Assembly (NCBI GenBank): GCA_002717145.1
Contig: PBCP01000001.1
Span: 131,234 to 195,233 of the forward strand
DNA from: Planctomycetaceae bacterium
GTDB taxonomy: Bacteria; Planctomycetota; Planctomycetia; Pirellulales; Pirellulaceae
Length of the DNA: 64,000 nucleotides
Direction of reading: 5' to 3'
The translations under genes were made by a program, and so were the position numbers. The notes under the pieces are model-generated. The model ran no database searches. It was not told where the DNA came from and saw nothing but the letters and a program-made list of their open reading frames with translations. Every line of letters starts with the position of its first letter. The stretch's first letter is position 1. Below, piece after piece: positions 1-10,031 of the stretch.

Positions 1-856
1 TTTCAATGGTCTCGGTCACCTTCCAAATCTGTTCGGTGTCCGGCCGATAACCGACAGAAACCTCCATCAAAGGAGCACCCCTATCTTTAGGAATATCGGC
101 GTGTGCCGTCACCGTTACCAAATAGTCACCTTCTTCCGGATAGGTATCCACCATCTTGCCGTAGAAACCCTGCCAGCGTCCCAGATAATTTGACACTTCA
201 TAATTGAACCATTTGTCACCAACATTACTTTTCTCAAACGTATGCTCAAACACCTCGGGAGCATCACCTGTGACAATCACTCGGTCGAGCGCTCTGCGAG
301 CAGCATCCAAATAGTATTCGAGTTGGATCGCCGTCATTTGCAGTGACTGGCCATTATTCTTAAATCCATCCGGTGATGCGCCTTCACGAGGAAGGTCACG
401 CGCATAGTCCATCTCAAGATCAAACAGATCCCGCATCGTATTTTGATATTCTTCTCGATTCAGTCGACGCAAAACCACACGACCGCCAGTACTCTTGAGC
501 TCCGCTTTCACCCGATCTATTTCACCGCGAATCCAATGAACGAGAATACTTCGCTCCTTACTGGTCAATGGTTCACCATCTTCCGGAGGCATTTCACCTT
601 TGTTGAGCACATGCATGGCTTCATGCCAGGCCGTGGCAGCACCTCTATCGGCCAGAAAATCGGTGGACAGATTGTCTAAGCGTACATCTGCTTCCTGGAC
701 GTCTTCACCATGACAGACAAAACACTTTGCTTGCAGAATAGGCAGCACAGAAGACTTAAACTTTTTGTTCCCGCCGGGTTTCTTCGCTTGAGCGACCGAT
801 ATGCATATCAGCATCAGGCAGACAACAATAGGCATAATTATCTTGAGGTTTTTCAT
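1..856 (-). CDS. Planctomycete cytochrome c / DUF1587-type protein (partial, C-terminus outside window)
   Basis: The gene starts at an ATG at 856 and stays open to base 1, so about 285 residues are visible and the C-terminus is missing. A Sec signal peptide (residues 1-24, ending AQA) precedes a c-type haem motif CFVCH at residues 45-49, in a planctomycete-type cytochrome domain (about 33-115). Next comes a DUF1587-like segment (about 127-195, with the LRRLNREEYQNT signature), then the start of a beta-rich domain. Proteins of this build usually continue into DUF1592, DUF1588 and DUF1585. The family is abundant in Planctomycetota and is thought to act in the periplasm or on the cell surface as an electron-transfer component, but its substrate is unknown. 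It lies 68 bases downstream of the isomerase gene on the same strand. Confidence 0.85.
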   Translation of the reverse strand, partial: MKNLKIIMPIVVCLMLICISVAQAKKPGGNKKFKSSVLPILQAKCFVCHGEDVQEADVRLDNLSTDFLADRGAATAWHEAMHVLNKGEMPPEDGEPLTSKERSILVHWIRGEIDRVKAELKSTGGRVVLRRLNREEYQNTMRDLFDLEMDYARDLPREGASPDGFKNNGQSLQMTAIQLEYYLDAARRALDRVIVTGDAPEVFEHTFEKSNVGDKWFNYEVSNYLGRWQGFYGKMVDTYPEEGDYLVTVTAHADIPKDRGAPLMEVSVGYRPDTEQIWKVTETIE

Positions 857-924
857 AACTGAATTTTAACCTCAAATTCGGGAATCATGGAATATCGGCC
901 ATCTAATGTATGTGTTGAATAAAA

Positions 925-1845
925 CTAAACATCACACCACTCGATTGCCTGGTGTAACCCGGCTACCGGATCACGCGTGGGTATAAACTCATGTCCCACA
1001 TAACCGTCATACCCAATGTCCACCAGTGACCGCATGCAAGCCGGATAGTTAATTTCCTGATGGTCATCGAGTTCAGCGCGGCCCGGGTTGCCTGCGGTAT
1101 GGATATGGCCAAGCCAGTCCTTATGCTCGTGGATTCGCCGAATTACATCTCCATTCATGATGGAAACGTGATAGATATCAAATAGTAGTTTTAGATTGGG
1201 TGAACCAACTCGTTTCAGGATATCAATACAGTATTCAACATCGTCACCCTGATAACCGGGATGTCCCTTCATCGGATGTGTATCGTCACGTGTATTGAGG
1301 TGTTCCAGACAAATTGTCACTCCCGCTTTTTCTGCGTAACCAACAACCTCCTTGAAACCTTTGACACAATTGACCGCGCCTTCCTCTTTACTCAACCCTT
1401 CGTCATAGCCGGTAAAAGCGATGACTTTTTTCCAACCAAACTGTTTACATTGATCAATCGACTTTTTGGTGGCCGCGATCACCATCTGATGGTAGTTCGG
1501 GTTGTTGAAGCCTTTCATGAACGGCGGGCCCCCAATATCTATTCCGGCGATGGCGCACTCTAAGCCGTTCTTTTTCAAGTCAGGATAAAATTTAGGATCC
1601 ATCAACTCGACACTGGCACAACCCATTTCCTTGGCGATTGGTATCAGTTCATCGGGACTCCAGTAGTCCTGGAAGCACCAGGCAACAATCGAGTGTTTAA
1701 TGTTGCCATTCTTGGCAACTCGTCGAATCCGTTTACCCACGTTGATTTCCTTTTCCGTGTCTTCAGCCTGAACCTGTGCAGCGGCCAGTGCACTGCCAAC
1801 CGCTGCTGTTGTTGAAAGCATCTGTCGTCGATTTAGTTTGCTCAT
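925..1845 (-). CDS. Exported TIM-barrel sugar phosphate isomerase/epimerase (hydroxypyruvate isomerase-like)
   Basis: 306 residues with an ATG start. The N-terminus carries a Tat-like signal (NRRQML followed by an Ala-rich stretch ending VQAED), so export is likely. The rest fits the AP-endonuclease-2/xylose isomerase-like TIM barrel. Candidate metal ligands are the Glu of ICLEHLN, the Asp and His of FDIYHV, the His of GHIHTAG and the Glu of GHEFIP, in the order found in hydroxypyruvate isomerase (Hyi) proteins. Such exported isomerase-like proteins are common in planctomycete catabolic clusters, and the true substrate cannot be read from sequence. It follows the two-domain hydrolase gene by 32 bases and is probably cotranscribed with it. 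Confidence 0.85.
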   Translation of the reverse strand: MSKLNRRQMLSTTAAVGSALAAAQVQAEDTEKEINVGKRIRRVAKNGNIKHSIVAWCFQDYWSPDELIPIAKEMGCASVELMDPKFYPDLKKNGLECAIAGIDIGGPPFMKGFNNPNYHQMVIAATKKSIDQCKQFGWKKVIAFTGYDEGLSKEEGAVNCVKGFKEVVGYAEKAGVTICLEHLNTRDDTHPMKGHPGYQGDDVEYCIDILKRVGSPNLKLLFDIYHVSIMNGDVIRRIHEHKDWLGHIHTAGNPGRAELDDHQEINYPACMRSLVDIGYDGYVGHEFIPTRDPVAGLHQAIEWCDV

Positions 1846-1877
1846 CGTAATTCCAGCTCTCGTTCTTACATGTATTC

Positions 1878-4022
1878 TTAAAAAGCATCGTAAATTGTTT
1901 TGGCAGACTTCACTCGCGCGCCAGCTGCTTCATAAATTGCCTTGGTGAAGGCGGGCACGTCTTCTCCGACAACCATTAAACGATAGGGCGCACTTAATGC
2001 CAGAATGCCAGGTAGGTCGCCGTATTTAATCGCACCGGGCAGGAAGTTGACATCGTCATATTGCGTGATGTTACCAAAACGAAAACCATTAGTATCAATA
2101 ATGGCCGTATGTACTTTTTCCCCTGCTAACGCTCGGGCTGTGGCGGCAATCGGTCCTGCTCCATTCGCACCGACTAACACAATATTTTTCGTTCCATGTT
2201 CATCATTTGCGACAAACGAAATCAGGGTGAGCAGATCATGTACGCGCTGAACAAACAGTGCATTGTTGTAGCCATACGTATACGCAGGAATTTTTCGCGA
2301 GGTTGTCGTGGCCAGACGCTGGCTATCGAATGACGTCCCTTCTTTCAGAAACTCTCCCTGGTATAGCAGGTCTGCCCCAATGACAGAGACGCCTTCTGCA
2401 AGCAATGATGCTATTTCCTTATTGGGTTTACCGTCATCACCATACATTCCGGCCTTGCCCTGACCATCGGCCCAAACAACGACGGTACCTGTCCATTTCG
2501 TCTTCGTTGGAAAAAAGGACGCAACTGGTAATTCTTCACCGGCAGGATCGTATCTCAGAATATCCGTGAATTCGTGATAGCCTTCGCGTTCAAACTTACC
2601 AACTTTCACCCGACTAATCTCATCGACGGATGACAGACCACGTCCGACGATGGCTTTCAAGGCCGCGCCGTGCAATCCCTGTAATGCCTCAACTTTGTTT
2701 TCCGCTGATCGTAAGACACGAGCAATCTGGCGATTACTGTCCTTATCGATGACTCGCAACAATTTGATCTCATGGGGCACACCGGCTTCGGGGGCAGGGT
2801 GTTCGTCGTCCCAAACAGAGTACTCTTCGGGAGTCAATGGCTTCCAGTCTTGTTCGACAATCGGCTCTTCCAGCCCCAAGTTCATATGTTTGTTAAACCA
2901 GTGGTACATATGACGTCGCGTGACATAGTTGTAGTTATGCCCGAAATTCAGATAAGAGACACAAAAAACATCATCAACATCTCCCACCATTTTGTAGAGT
3001 TGTTGCAGTTCGGGATAACCCTTCGTCTGAATATCCTTGGTCCAGTCATTGGCCCCGGTCATCGCAATCGGGCGTGGGGCAAACAGGGCTGTCAGCTCAA
3101 TATTCCCGGTATCCACTCGCAATAGACTACAGTTTTCACACGGACAACCTCCCTGCATGGCAGTAGATACCATTCCCTGAGGAAACGACACAATTGGCCT
3201 TGCATCCAGAGCTCCCAGCAAAATTGTCTGTGTGCCACCTCCGCTGCCACCGGTAATACCGATCCGTTTTCCATCAACGTCTGGTAAGGACTGCAAAAAG
3301 TCCAAAGCCCTGATGGAATTCCAGGTTTGCACGCCCATAATGCTTTGCATTCGCATCTCTGCCTGAGCCGAGAAGAACCCCCATTGGCTTGGTGATTCCA
3401 GATCCGGTCGGCGGTCGTTCAGTCGATGGGAAACTTCCATGGGAATCTGTAGGGAATCCACATAACCTTCCATGTCATAAATGAAAGTGACGCATCCCAT
3501 GCGCGCAAGTTGAGCACAGCGAGCCAGCTTGGGGAACCTTCCCGAGTTCTCAAATTTTTCATCGCCGTTCTCGATGAGTTTCTTGATGCCATCGCCGTGA
3601 TCCTGCATCCTTCCACCATGCCCATGAGGCGTGAGGACAGCCGGAGACTTACCTTCGGCGGCCTCCGGGCGGAATAACAGACCGGAAACAAAGTGACCGG
3701 GATAGCTCTCAAAATGGACCTTTTCGATCGTAAACCCGTCGCGTAATGATTTGCCGTATATTTTGGCGTTCAGCGGCGTCTTCGCTGGCTGCGGCCAAAG
3801 CCCCAAAGCAACCCGCAGGCGCATTCTGAGATGATCGCGTCGCGTTTCCCAGGCCCTAGCTGTATCAGGAACGGCAAAGGGAAAATAGTTATTCAGATGT
3901 CGCAACTCACCAAGACGACTGTCGTCTGGCAACTGGCCATCTTCATAGACATCTGTTTGTGCAAACAGGCCGACTGTAAGCAAACATGCTACTGCGCAGG
4001 CAATACCCTTGAACGCTTTCAT
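1878..4022 (-). CDS. Exported two-domain alpha/beta hydrolase (acetyl xylan esterase/dienelactone hydrolase-like)
   Basis: 714 residues with an ATG start and a Sec signal peptide (residues 1-21). The N-terminal half is an alpha/beta hydrolase: an oxyanion-type HGHGG, a nucleophile elbow GGSGGG near residue 260, a candidate acid in TGANDW and a candidate His in NFGHNY. A second alpha/beta-hydrolase-like unit follows (about 480-714), but its nucleophile elbow near residue 618 reads GANGAG, without Ser, Cys or Asp in the nucleophile position. It is therefore probably a non-catalytic duplicate. A role in de-acetylating or hydrolysing polysaccharide side groups fits the cluster but is inference. 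It is followed by the isomerase gene and preceded by the DUF1080 gene. Confidence 0.82.
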   Translation of the reverse strand: MKAFKGIACAVACLLTVGLFAQTDVYEDGQLPDDSRLGELRHLNNYFPFAVPDTARAWETRRDHLRMRLRVALGLWPQPAKTPLNAKIYGKSLRDGFTIEKVHFESYPGHFVSGLLFRPEAAEGKSPAVLTPHGHGGRMQDHGDGIKKLIENGDEKFENSGRFPKLARCAQLARMGCVTFIYDMEGYVDSLQIPMEVSHRLNDRRPDLESPSQWGFFSAQAEMRMQSIMGVQTWNSIRALDFLQSLPDVDGKRIGITGGSGGGTQTILLGALDARPIVSFPQGMVSTAMQGGCPCENCSLLRVDTGNIELTALFAPRPIAMTGANDWTKDIQTKGYPELQQLYKMVGDVDDVFCVSYLNFGHNYNYVTRRHMYHWFNKHMNLGLEEPIVEQDWKPLTPEEYSVWDDEHPAPEAGVPHEIKLLRVIDKDSNRQIARVLRSAENKVEALQGLHGAALKAIVGRGLSSVDEISRVKVGKFEREGYHEFTDILRYDPAGEELPVASFFPTKTKWTGTVVVWADGQGKAGMYGDDGKPNKEIASLLAEGVSVIGADLLYQGEFLKEGTSFDSQRLATTTSRKIPAYTYGYNNALFVQRVHDLLTLISFVANDEHGTKNIVLVGANGAGPIAATARALAGEKVHTAIIDTNGFRFGNITQYDDVNFLPGAIKYGDLPGILALSAPYRLMVVGEDVPAFTKAIYEAAGARVKSAKTIYDAF

Positions 4023-4072
4023 GGCGTCATTCCTATTGATAAATAAGAGAGGCTAAGAAACAGCGACGGCTG

Positions 4073-5386
4073 TTAGTCCAATTCTTTAATCTCAATGTTA
4101 CGGAACTGAACAGGATCATTGTGACCCGCGAATCCAAAGTGACCTTCCAAAAGGCTCAGGCCTGGATGCTTCTTCAGCACTGCCGGATCTTTCGCGAGCT
4201 CAGCAACGTCTGCATCGAGAATCACTGCACCATTGAGTTCCACTTTGATTTTTGTGCCCTGAACGGTGACTTCTTCATAATTCCAGTTACCAGCTTCGTA
4301 AAGATACCCGCGAGCTGCAGGAATCAATCCATAAACAGATCCGTGGTATTGGTATGGAGCCAGCTTGCCAGGATACTGCGTATCCAGCACCTGTAATTCT
4401 GTCATGCCCTGATAAGCGGGGTTACCACTTCCCGGATATCGAATCGCCAAACCATTATTTCCTGCCGGTGGCATCTTGATTTCCAGTCGAACTACAAAAT
4501 CTTTGTACTTCTTTTCGGTATAAAGATTTCCGCCTTTGCCCTTTTGGCACTGGATTGCTCCATCAACCACTTCATACTCGCTTACTGCGCCGGCCCAACC
4601 ATCGAGATTTTTACCGTTAAACACGGACTTGAATCCTTTGCTGGAGGCGGACTCGCGGAGAATCTTGTTTGCTTCGTCCGAACCAATTTCACGAACGAAG
4701 ATATTGCGCCAGCTGATTTCACCACCATGAGTCTGAAGTTGAATTGGACCCTTGGGAAACAGTGGGCGTTTACGATCGAAATAGTTTTCCATAATCGCAT
4801 TATCAACAACTAATTTGCCGTTTAACCAAACACTGGTGCGAGCGCCAATTTGACGAATCTTAAAGCTATTCCATTCACCAAATGCTTTGTCTGCCAAAAC
4901 CAAAGGATCTTTGCCCTTGGCGCCCTTACTGTTATTCCAAAGACCTCCAGATCCTTTATCAGCTCCAATGCCGAATTTCTTTTCGTCTGTAGAATCCCAG
5001 ATTTGAACCTGTGGCACTCCTTTCAGATAGATACCACTGTCAGCCTTAGCCACAGTTTTATAATCGATCATCAATTCATAGTTTGTGAATTCAGCTTCGC
5101 TGGTCAGATACAAACCATAGCCATCATTGACCAAAACGCCATCTTTCACTGACCAATGTTGATTGATGTCATTGAGGCTTTCCTTTTTATAGGCGGCTTG
5201 TTCCTCTGCTGTCATGGACCACAGAGTTTCCGGGTTCTTGGTCGACCATCCGTACCAACCATCTACATTCTTACCGTTAAACAGAGCTTTCCAGCCTTTA
5301 GGCGGAACATTTAACTCACCAGCAAAAGCGGGAGCAGCAATAAAAGCAGCCAGAACCAGTGAGAGGATTGTCTTTTGAAGTTTCAA
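4073..5386 (-). CDS. Exported protein with two DUF1080 (3-keto-disaccharide hydrolase-type) domains
   Basis: 437 residues. Start is TTG at 5386, chosen because GGAG lies 8 bases upstream and the signal peptide (residues 1-22, ending AFAGE) begins exactly there. Two concanavalin-like DUF1080 domains stand in tandem (about 30-232 and 250-437). Each opens with a similar W-K-x-L-F-N-G-K-N or F-K-S-V-F-N-G-K-N motif followed by L/V-D-G-W, evidence of an internal duplication. Some DUF1080 members hydrolyse 3-keto-glycosides, and others are thought to bind sugars. A short inverted repeat CCAC/GTGG ends at the Shine-Dalgarno and might modulate its access. The 119 bases between this gene and the DUF1501 gene upstream suggest it may have its own promoter. 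Confidence 0.88.
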   Translation of the reverse strand: MKLQKTILSLVLAAFIAAPAFAGELNVPPKGWKALFNGKNVDGWYGWSTKNPETLWSMTAEEQAAYKKESLNDINQHWSVKDGVLVNDGYGLYLTSEAEFTNYELMIDYKTVAKADSGIYLKGVPQVQIWDSTDEKKFGIGADKGSGGLWNNSKGAKGKDPLVLADKAFGEWNSFKIRQIGARTSVWLNGKLVVDNAIMENYFDRKRPLFPKGPIQLQTHGGEISWRNIFVREIGSDEANKILRESASSKGFKSVFNGKNLDGWAGAVSEYEVVDGAIQCQKGKGGNLYTEKKYKDFVVRLEIKMPPAGNNGLAIRYPGSGNPAYQGMTELQVLDTQYPGKLAPYQYHGSVYGLIPAARGYLYEAGNWNYEEVTVQGTKIKVELNGAVILDADVAELAKDPAVLKKHPGLSLLEGHFGFAGHNDPVQFRNIEIKELD

Positions 5387-5505
5387 GGGATTATCTCCAC
5401 ATAGGGGTGGTCAATTGAATTCGATATGCACTCATCCTAAACCCTCTGGTAAGTGAATTCCATGATTCCAACAAAGAAAATCAGGGATCTGTTTAGACAA
5501 TCGTG

Positions 5506-6990
5506 CTAAGCGATTATTTCGTCGATTAGATGTCCGTGAACATCGGTCAACCGGCGATCGATCCCGTTGTTACGAACGGTTAACTGTTTATGGTCGATCC
5601 CAAGTAAATACAACATGGTTGCATGGATATCATAGACTTGCGTGGGGTTATCACGATCCAGTGGCTTGAACCCCCATTGGTCCGATTCACCGGCTGTAAC
5701 ACCGCCTTTTATACCACCGCCACAAAGCCAGTTTGTAAAGACAAACGGATTGTGGTCTCGGCCTTTACTGCCCTGACTACTGGGCATTCGGCCGAATTCT
5801 GTTGTCCAAAGAATCAAAGTGTCCTTCAGCATATCCCGCTGTTTCAAATCTTTGATCAAGGCGGCTGTGCCAATGGCCATTCCTTTGGCAAGTGGACCAT
5901 GGTCTCGTGCGATATCTTCGTGACTATCCCAGTTACGACGTGGAAATCCGTTATCATTTCCAGACCATATCTGTACAAACCTGACGCCCTTTTCAAGCAG
6001 CCTGCGAGCAATCAGGCATTTGCGTCCGAAGTATTCCGCTTCTTCAGGAATATTAATATCAGGCCCGTAGGTAGCTCCTTCATTTTCTAGGCCATACATT
6101 TTGCGTATATGGCCCGGCTCTTTGGATATATCGAGGACTTCCGGGGCACTCAGTTGCATCCTGGCCGCAAGCTCGTAGCTTTCAATTCGAGCATCGAGCC
6201 GTGAATCACCGGGACGCTCTTCGGCATATTTTTTGTTAATTCGGTTGAGCAGCTGTAAGCCTCTTTGTTCACCTTGCTGAGTAATAAAATTCGCCCGAGC
6301 CGTTAAGTTTTCTATCGGGTTTTCTCTTTGTGGGAATATCGTAGTCCCCTGACTGCTGGCAGGCAAAAATGCTGAACCCCAGTTCTTAGGGCCATTAGAT
6401 GCATAGCCCCGATGATCCGGTAACACAACAAACGTGGGCAAATTGTCATTAATACTGCCCAACGCATAGCTTACCCATGACCCCATACCCGGGAATCCCG
6501 GTCGCTGAAATCCTGTGGCTTGTAAGTAAGTTGCCTGACTATGAACTCCTGTATTACCAACCAGGTTATGAACGAATGCCATTTCATCGACGACTTCACC
6601 CAGAGGAGCCACGGCATCACTTAGATGCTTTCCAGACTCACCGTAAGGCCGAAATTCAAAGTATGACTTCGTCCAGGGACCGGCTCCATTTTGAAACAAC
6701 TCCACCTTTTCACCAAAATCAGATGCTTCGCCATGATGGGCATTAAGCCAGGGTTTGTGATCCCACAAATCAATGTGACTTGCCGCTCCTGACATGAATA
6801 GCTGAATCACACGTTTGGCTTTAGGAGGATGATGAAGCACTCCACCTAACGCTCCGGAATGAGCTGATGCTGTCATAGGATCCAGCCCCAACATAGATGC
6901 CAGAGCAATTCCGCCAAGTCCTCCACCCGAATTCCATAGAAATTCGCGTCGCGATAGTCGGGATGGATCTGGACTGGATGGATGGTTCAT
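5506..6990 (-). CDS. DUF1501 family protein (Tat-exported, sulfatase-fold)
   Basis: 494 residues with an ATG start. A Tat signal (SRREFLWNS, arginines 14-15, then a Gly/Ala-rich hydrophobic run) begins the protein. The body is a typical DUF1501 domain, related to alkaline phosphatase/sulfatase folds: VIQLFMSGAASHIDLWD near the N-terminus, then TEFGRMPSSQGSKGRDHNP and a C-terminal D-I-H-A-T segment. No function is proven for the family. It lies 19 bases downstream of the PSCyt/DUF1553 gene. That pairing recurs throughout planctomycete genomes and suggests the two exported products work together. Confidence 0.92.
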   Translation of the reverse strand: MNHPSSPDPSRLSRREFLWNSGGGLGGIALASMLGLDPMTASAHSGALGGVLHHPPKAKRVIQLFMSGAASHIDLWDHKPWLNAHHGEASDFGEKVELFQNGAGPWTKSYFEFRPYGESGKHLSDAVAPLGEVVDEMAFVHNLVGNTGVHSQATYLQATGFQRPGFPGMGSWVSYALGSINDNLPTFVVLPDHRGYASNGPKNWGSAFLPASSQGTTIFPQRENPIENLTARANFITQQGEQRGLQLLNRINKKYAEERPGDSRLDARIESYELAARMQLSAPEVLDISKEPGHIRKMYGLENEGATYGPDINIPEEAEYFGRKCLIARRLLEKGVRFVQIWSGNDNGFPRRNWDSHEDIARDHGPLAKGMAIGTAALIKDLKQRDMLKDTLILWTTEFGRMPSSQGSKGRDHNPFVFTNWLCGGGIKGGVTAGESDQWGFKPLDRDNPTQVYDIHATMLYLLGIDHKQLTVRNNGIDRRLTDVHGHLIDEIIA

Positions 6991-7009
6991 AACAGTTTTT
7001 TCTAGTCAC

Positions 7010-10003
7010 TTAATCGACAAACACAAATTCATGCAGGTTATAAAGCAGACGGCAAAGGTTTTCTAATCCATGCTCGGTTGCATATGTCAGTAGTTCCGCT
7101 TGCTCAGATTCCGTGGGAGCTCGGCTAGTTAACCGGGAAAACGCGTGGCGGACTTGTTCGGATGTTGATGTTTGACTTGTCATGAGATCGTTGGCGAAGT
7201 GCTCGGCCATCGCCAGATTGAACTTATTGTTCAGCAGGGCCAGCGCCTGAATCGACGTCAATGTTTCATCTCGCAACGGTGTACTCTTAGAAGAATCTGC
7301 GCAGTCCAGAATCGTCATAAAGGGATCCGGCTGACTGCGGACGATAAAGCGATACACACTGCGGCGGTGGCTTGTAACATCATTTGGATCATGCAGATGA
7401 TATTCATAGTGAGGTGAGTGCTGTGGGTGTTCTAATTTAAACAAATAATACCCGGGGCCACCCATCTGATTGTCCATTCGTCCGCTAACCTGCAAAATCG
7501 AATCACGAATCTCCTCCGCTGATAGCTTTCGTCGGTTCATACGCCATAGAAACTGGTTGCCGCTGTCTATTTCACTGTTGGCTTCGTGAAAAGCCGATGC
7601 CTGACGGTAGGTGGAACTAAGCATGATTAGCCGATGCATATGCTTAAACGACTGACCATGATCCCGGAATTCCATAGCGAGCCAATCCAGTAATCGTGGA
7701 TGTGTTGGTAACTGACCCATCCGGCCAAGATCATTGGGAGTGGTTACGATTCCTTGTCCGAAGTGATATTGCCAGATTCTGTTAGCAACACTGCGCCATG
7801 TCAGCGGCTGGTCTTTTCGCACAACCCACTGAGCTAAGGCGACTCGGCGATCACCTTCTGAGTGAGCTTCATCAAGCTGAAAGACTCCATCGGCATCCAG
7901 CAGTGGGATCGTCCCCGGCTGCGTATCCTGACGTGGCTGCAGAATATCTCCACGATGAAGCACTTTGATTGTCCGAGGCTTCCCCTTCGTGGGATTGAAT
8001 GCGCCCTGGGGCTTAAAGTCAGTTGCAGCGGCAAACACCATTTGACCAGTGGGTAACGATTGAAGTTCTTTATTCAGAGCATTTTGCTGTTGCATCAATT
8101 CACCATGACGCTTTTGGCGATCCGGTGTGTTTGCAGATGCCATATGCTGGCCGGCCTTGAGTAGCATGGCTGCCCATTGCTGGGTCTTTGCAACATCTTT
8201 TGGCGTCGGCCATTTTCCATCGGTCAGGTTCTTTCTTGCCCAACGTACCGGAGCCTCGATAGAAGTAGGCGACGTCACCACTTTTCCACGGGCAACATTT
8301 TTTCCATCTGAATTGAGCGCCACTAACTCTGACACCGCAAACATCTTTGAACCCGCTCGGTCAAAGAGTTTATTCACACTTAATCGAATATAGCGGCCGG
8401 TGACCTGTTTTTTGACCGCATAGTATGCGATGCCCAGATTGGGGTAATCAGCCCGGTTCTCATCTGCGACCAATGTCGCTTGCTTAAAATCAGGATCATC
8501 AGACACCTCCACTTGAAAGCGAACCGGAAAGCCGAAACCGTTTCCAATTCCACCGAAGTCATCACTGCATGGATGCAATCTTATTTCATTCATCGCCAAT
8601 GACTCGCCCAGATCCACTTGAACCCAACGTTTACTCTCATCTGCTGGATTCATTGCTGAATGGTAGCCATAAGCGTCGTCGCGTTTGTCCAGTACGGAAA
8701 ACGCGCTCACAGCCTCGGCTTCCTTCATAGCAGCCTGATATTCCGGGCCCGCTTCCCTGGTAACTTCCTGCTGAATTGCTTCGAGTTTTGCTTTGATATC
8801 TTTGCTTGCCTGTTCAATCTCCTGTCGCCTTGATATTACCGAGGTGTCGACGTCGTAAACTCGATCGGCTTTATCGACAGCGGCAAAGACTGCCTGCAGA
8901 TTGAAGTAATGTTGCTGGGTAACAGCGTCGAACTTGTGATTATGGCAACGTGCACACTGAACGGTCGTGCTAACGAATGTATTCATCGTATTGGTAACCA
9001 TTTCGTCACGATCAATATATCTCGCTATTCGCCCATCAATCTTCGTCTCGGGAACTTCGACATGGCCAATGAAATCCCAGGGACCAGCCGCGATAAAGCC
9101 CAACCCTAATATGCCGTCGGGCGTGTCTGGGTAGAGTTGATCACCTGCTAGCTGTTCACGCACAAATCTGGTGTATGGCTTATCTTGATTAAAACTGGCG
9201 ATCACATAATCGCGATAAGGCCACGCATTGGGACGTAGTTTGTCTTTGTCATAACCTGCTGTGTCTGCGTATTTAACGACATCAAGCCAGTGCCGAGCCC
9301 ATCGTTCACCGTACGCAGGTGAAGCTAATAGCCGGTCGATCAGTTTTTCATAGGCCAGGGGATCATCAGATTCGACAAAGGCTTGTACTGACTCCGGTGT
9401 CGGTGGCAATCCCAATAGATCGAAATAGGCACGACGAATCAGTGTCCGACGATCTGCTTGCCCTGATGGCTCCAGCCCCTTTTCGAGAAGCTTTGCGAGC
9501 ACAAAAGCGTCCACAGGGTTTTCAACGGCGAATCGATCAGCAAACACATTCTGGAGTTTGGGAACCTCCTGTTTTTCGATCGCATTCCAAGACCACCAAT
9601 CGGTACTAGTGACCGCGGGTTGCCGGATCACAAATCCTTCTGGCCACTCAGCACCCGACTGAATCCATAACGAAATGGTTTGAATTTCTTCTTCCGTCAA
9701 TGGCGTGCGATCTTTAGGCATCGCGGCGGGGTCATCACCATCAGGTTTCAGGACTGTCAAAAAGTGACTGGCAGCAGGATCCCCGGGCTCGATATACCCC
9801 AAGTCGAACGCCTCCGCCTTAGTTTGAATAGCAAAGTCGCCTTTCCGATCTTCTGAATTGTGGCAGGCGAAACAATGCTTTTGCAAAAGTGGTACGACAT
9901 CGTTCTCAAAAGAGACCGTTGCTGGTTTTTGGGCGCACAGAGTCTGCGAGGCAAAAAGTAATAGTGTTACGCTAAACAATTGGTTTCGGACTCGGTTCAT
10001 CAT
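7010..10003 (-). CDS. Planctomycete cytochrome c / DUF1549 / DUF1553 protein with discoidin-like insert
   Basis: 997 residues from the ATG at 10003. I chose it because a Sec signal peptide (MMNRVRNQ then LFSVTLLLFASQTLCAQ) starts there. The longer reading frame to 10099 would overlap the transporter gene by 68 bases and put 32 charged residues before the signal. Domains in order: PSCyt1 with haem motif CFACH (residues 44-48), DUF1549 (about 150-365, including CARCHNHKFD), a discoidin/F5-8C-like region (about 430-600), and DUF1553 (about 710-985). It is probably periplasmic or surface-exposed and pairs with the DUF1501 gene downstream. The family's substrate and electron partner are unknown. 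Confidence 0.9.
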   Translation of the reverse strand: MMNRVRNQLFSVTLLLFASQTLCAQKPATVSFENDVVPLLQKHCFACHNSEDRKGDFAIQTKAEAFDLGYIEPGDPAASHFLTVLKPDGDDPAAMPKDRTPLTEEEIQTISLWIQSGAEWPEGFVIRQPAVTSTDWWSWNAIEKQEVPKLQNVFADRFAVENPVDAFVLAKLLEKGLEPSGQADRRTLIRRAYFDLLGLPPTPESVQAFVESDDPLAYEKLIDRLLASPAYGERWARHWLDVVKYADTAGYDKDKLRPNAWPYRDYVIASFNQDKPYTRFVREQLAGDQLYPDTPDGILGLGFIAAGPWDFIGHVEVPETKIDGRIARYIDRDEMVTNTMNTFVSTTVQCARCHNHKFDAVTQQHYFNLQAVFAAVDKADRVYDVDTSVISRRQEIEQASKDIKAKLEAIQQEVTREAGPEYQAAMKEAEAVSAFSVLDKRDDAYGYHSAMNPADESKRWVQVDLGESLAMNEIRLHPCSDDFGGIGNGFGFPVRFQVEVSDDPDFKQATLVADENRADYPNLGIAYYAVKKQVTGRYIRLSVNKLFDRAGSKMFAVSELVALNSDGKNVARGKVVTSPTSIEAPVRWARKNLTDGKWPTPKDVAKTQQWAAMLLKAGQHMASANTPDRQKRHGELMQQQNALNKELQSLPTGQMVFAAATDFKPQGAFNPTKGKPRTIKVLHRGDILQPRQDTQPGTIPLLDADGVFQLDEAHSEGDRRVALAQWVVRKDQPLTWRSVANRIWQYHFGQGIVTTPNDLGRMGQLPTHPRLLDWLAMEFRDHGQSFKHMHRLIMLSSTYRQASAFHEANSEIDSGNQFLWRMNRRKLSAEEIRDSILQVSGRMDNQMGGPGYYLFKLEHPQHSPHYEYHLHDPNDVTSHRRSVYRFIVRSQPDPFMTILDCADSSKSTPLRDETLTSIQALALLNNKFNLAMAEHFANDLMTSQTSTSEQVRHAFSRLTSRAPTESEQAELLTYATEHGLENLCRLLYNLHEFVFVD

Positions 10004-10031
10004 ACTTTTCAGCATACCACAAAGCATGTGG

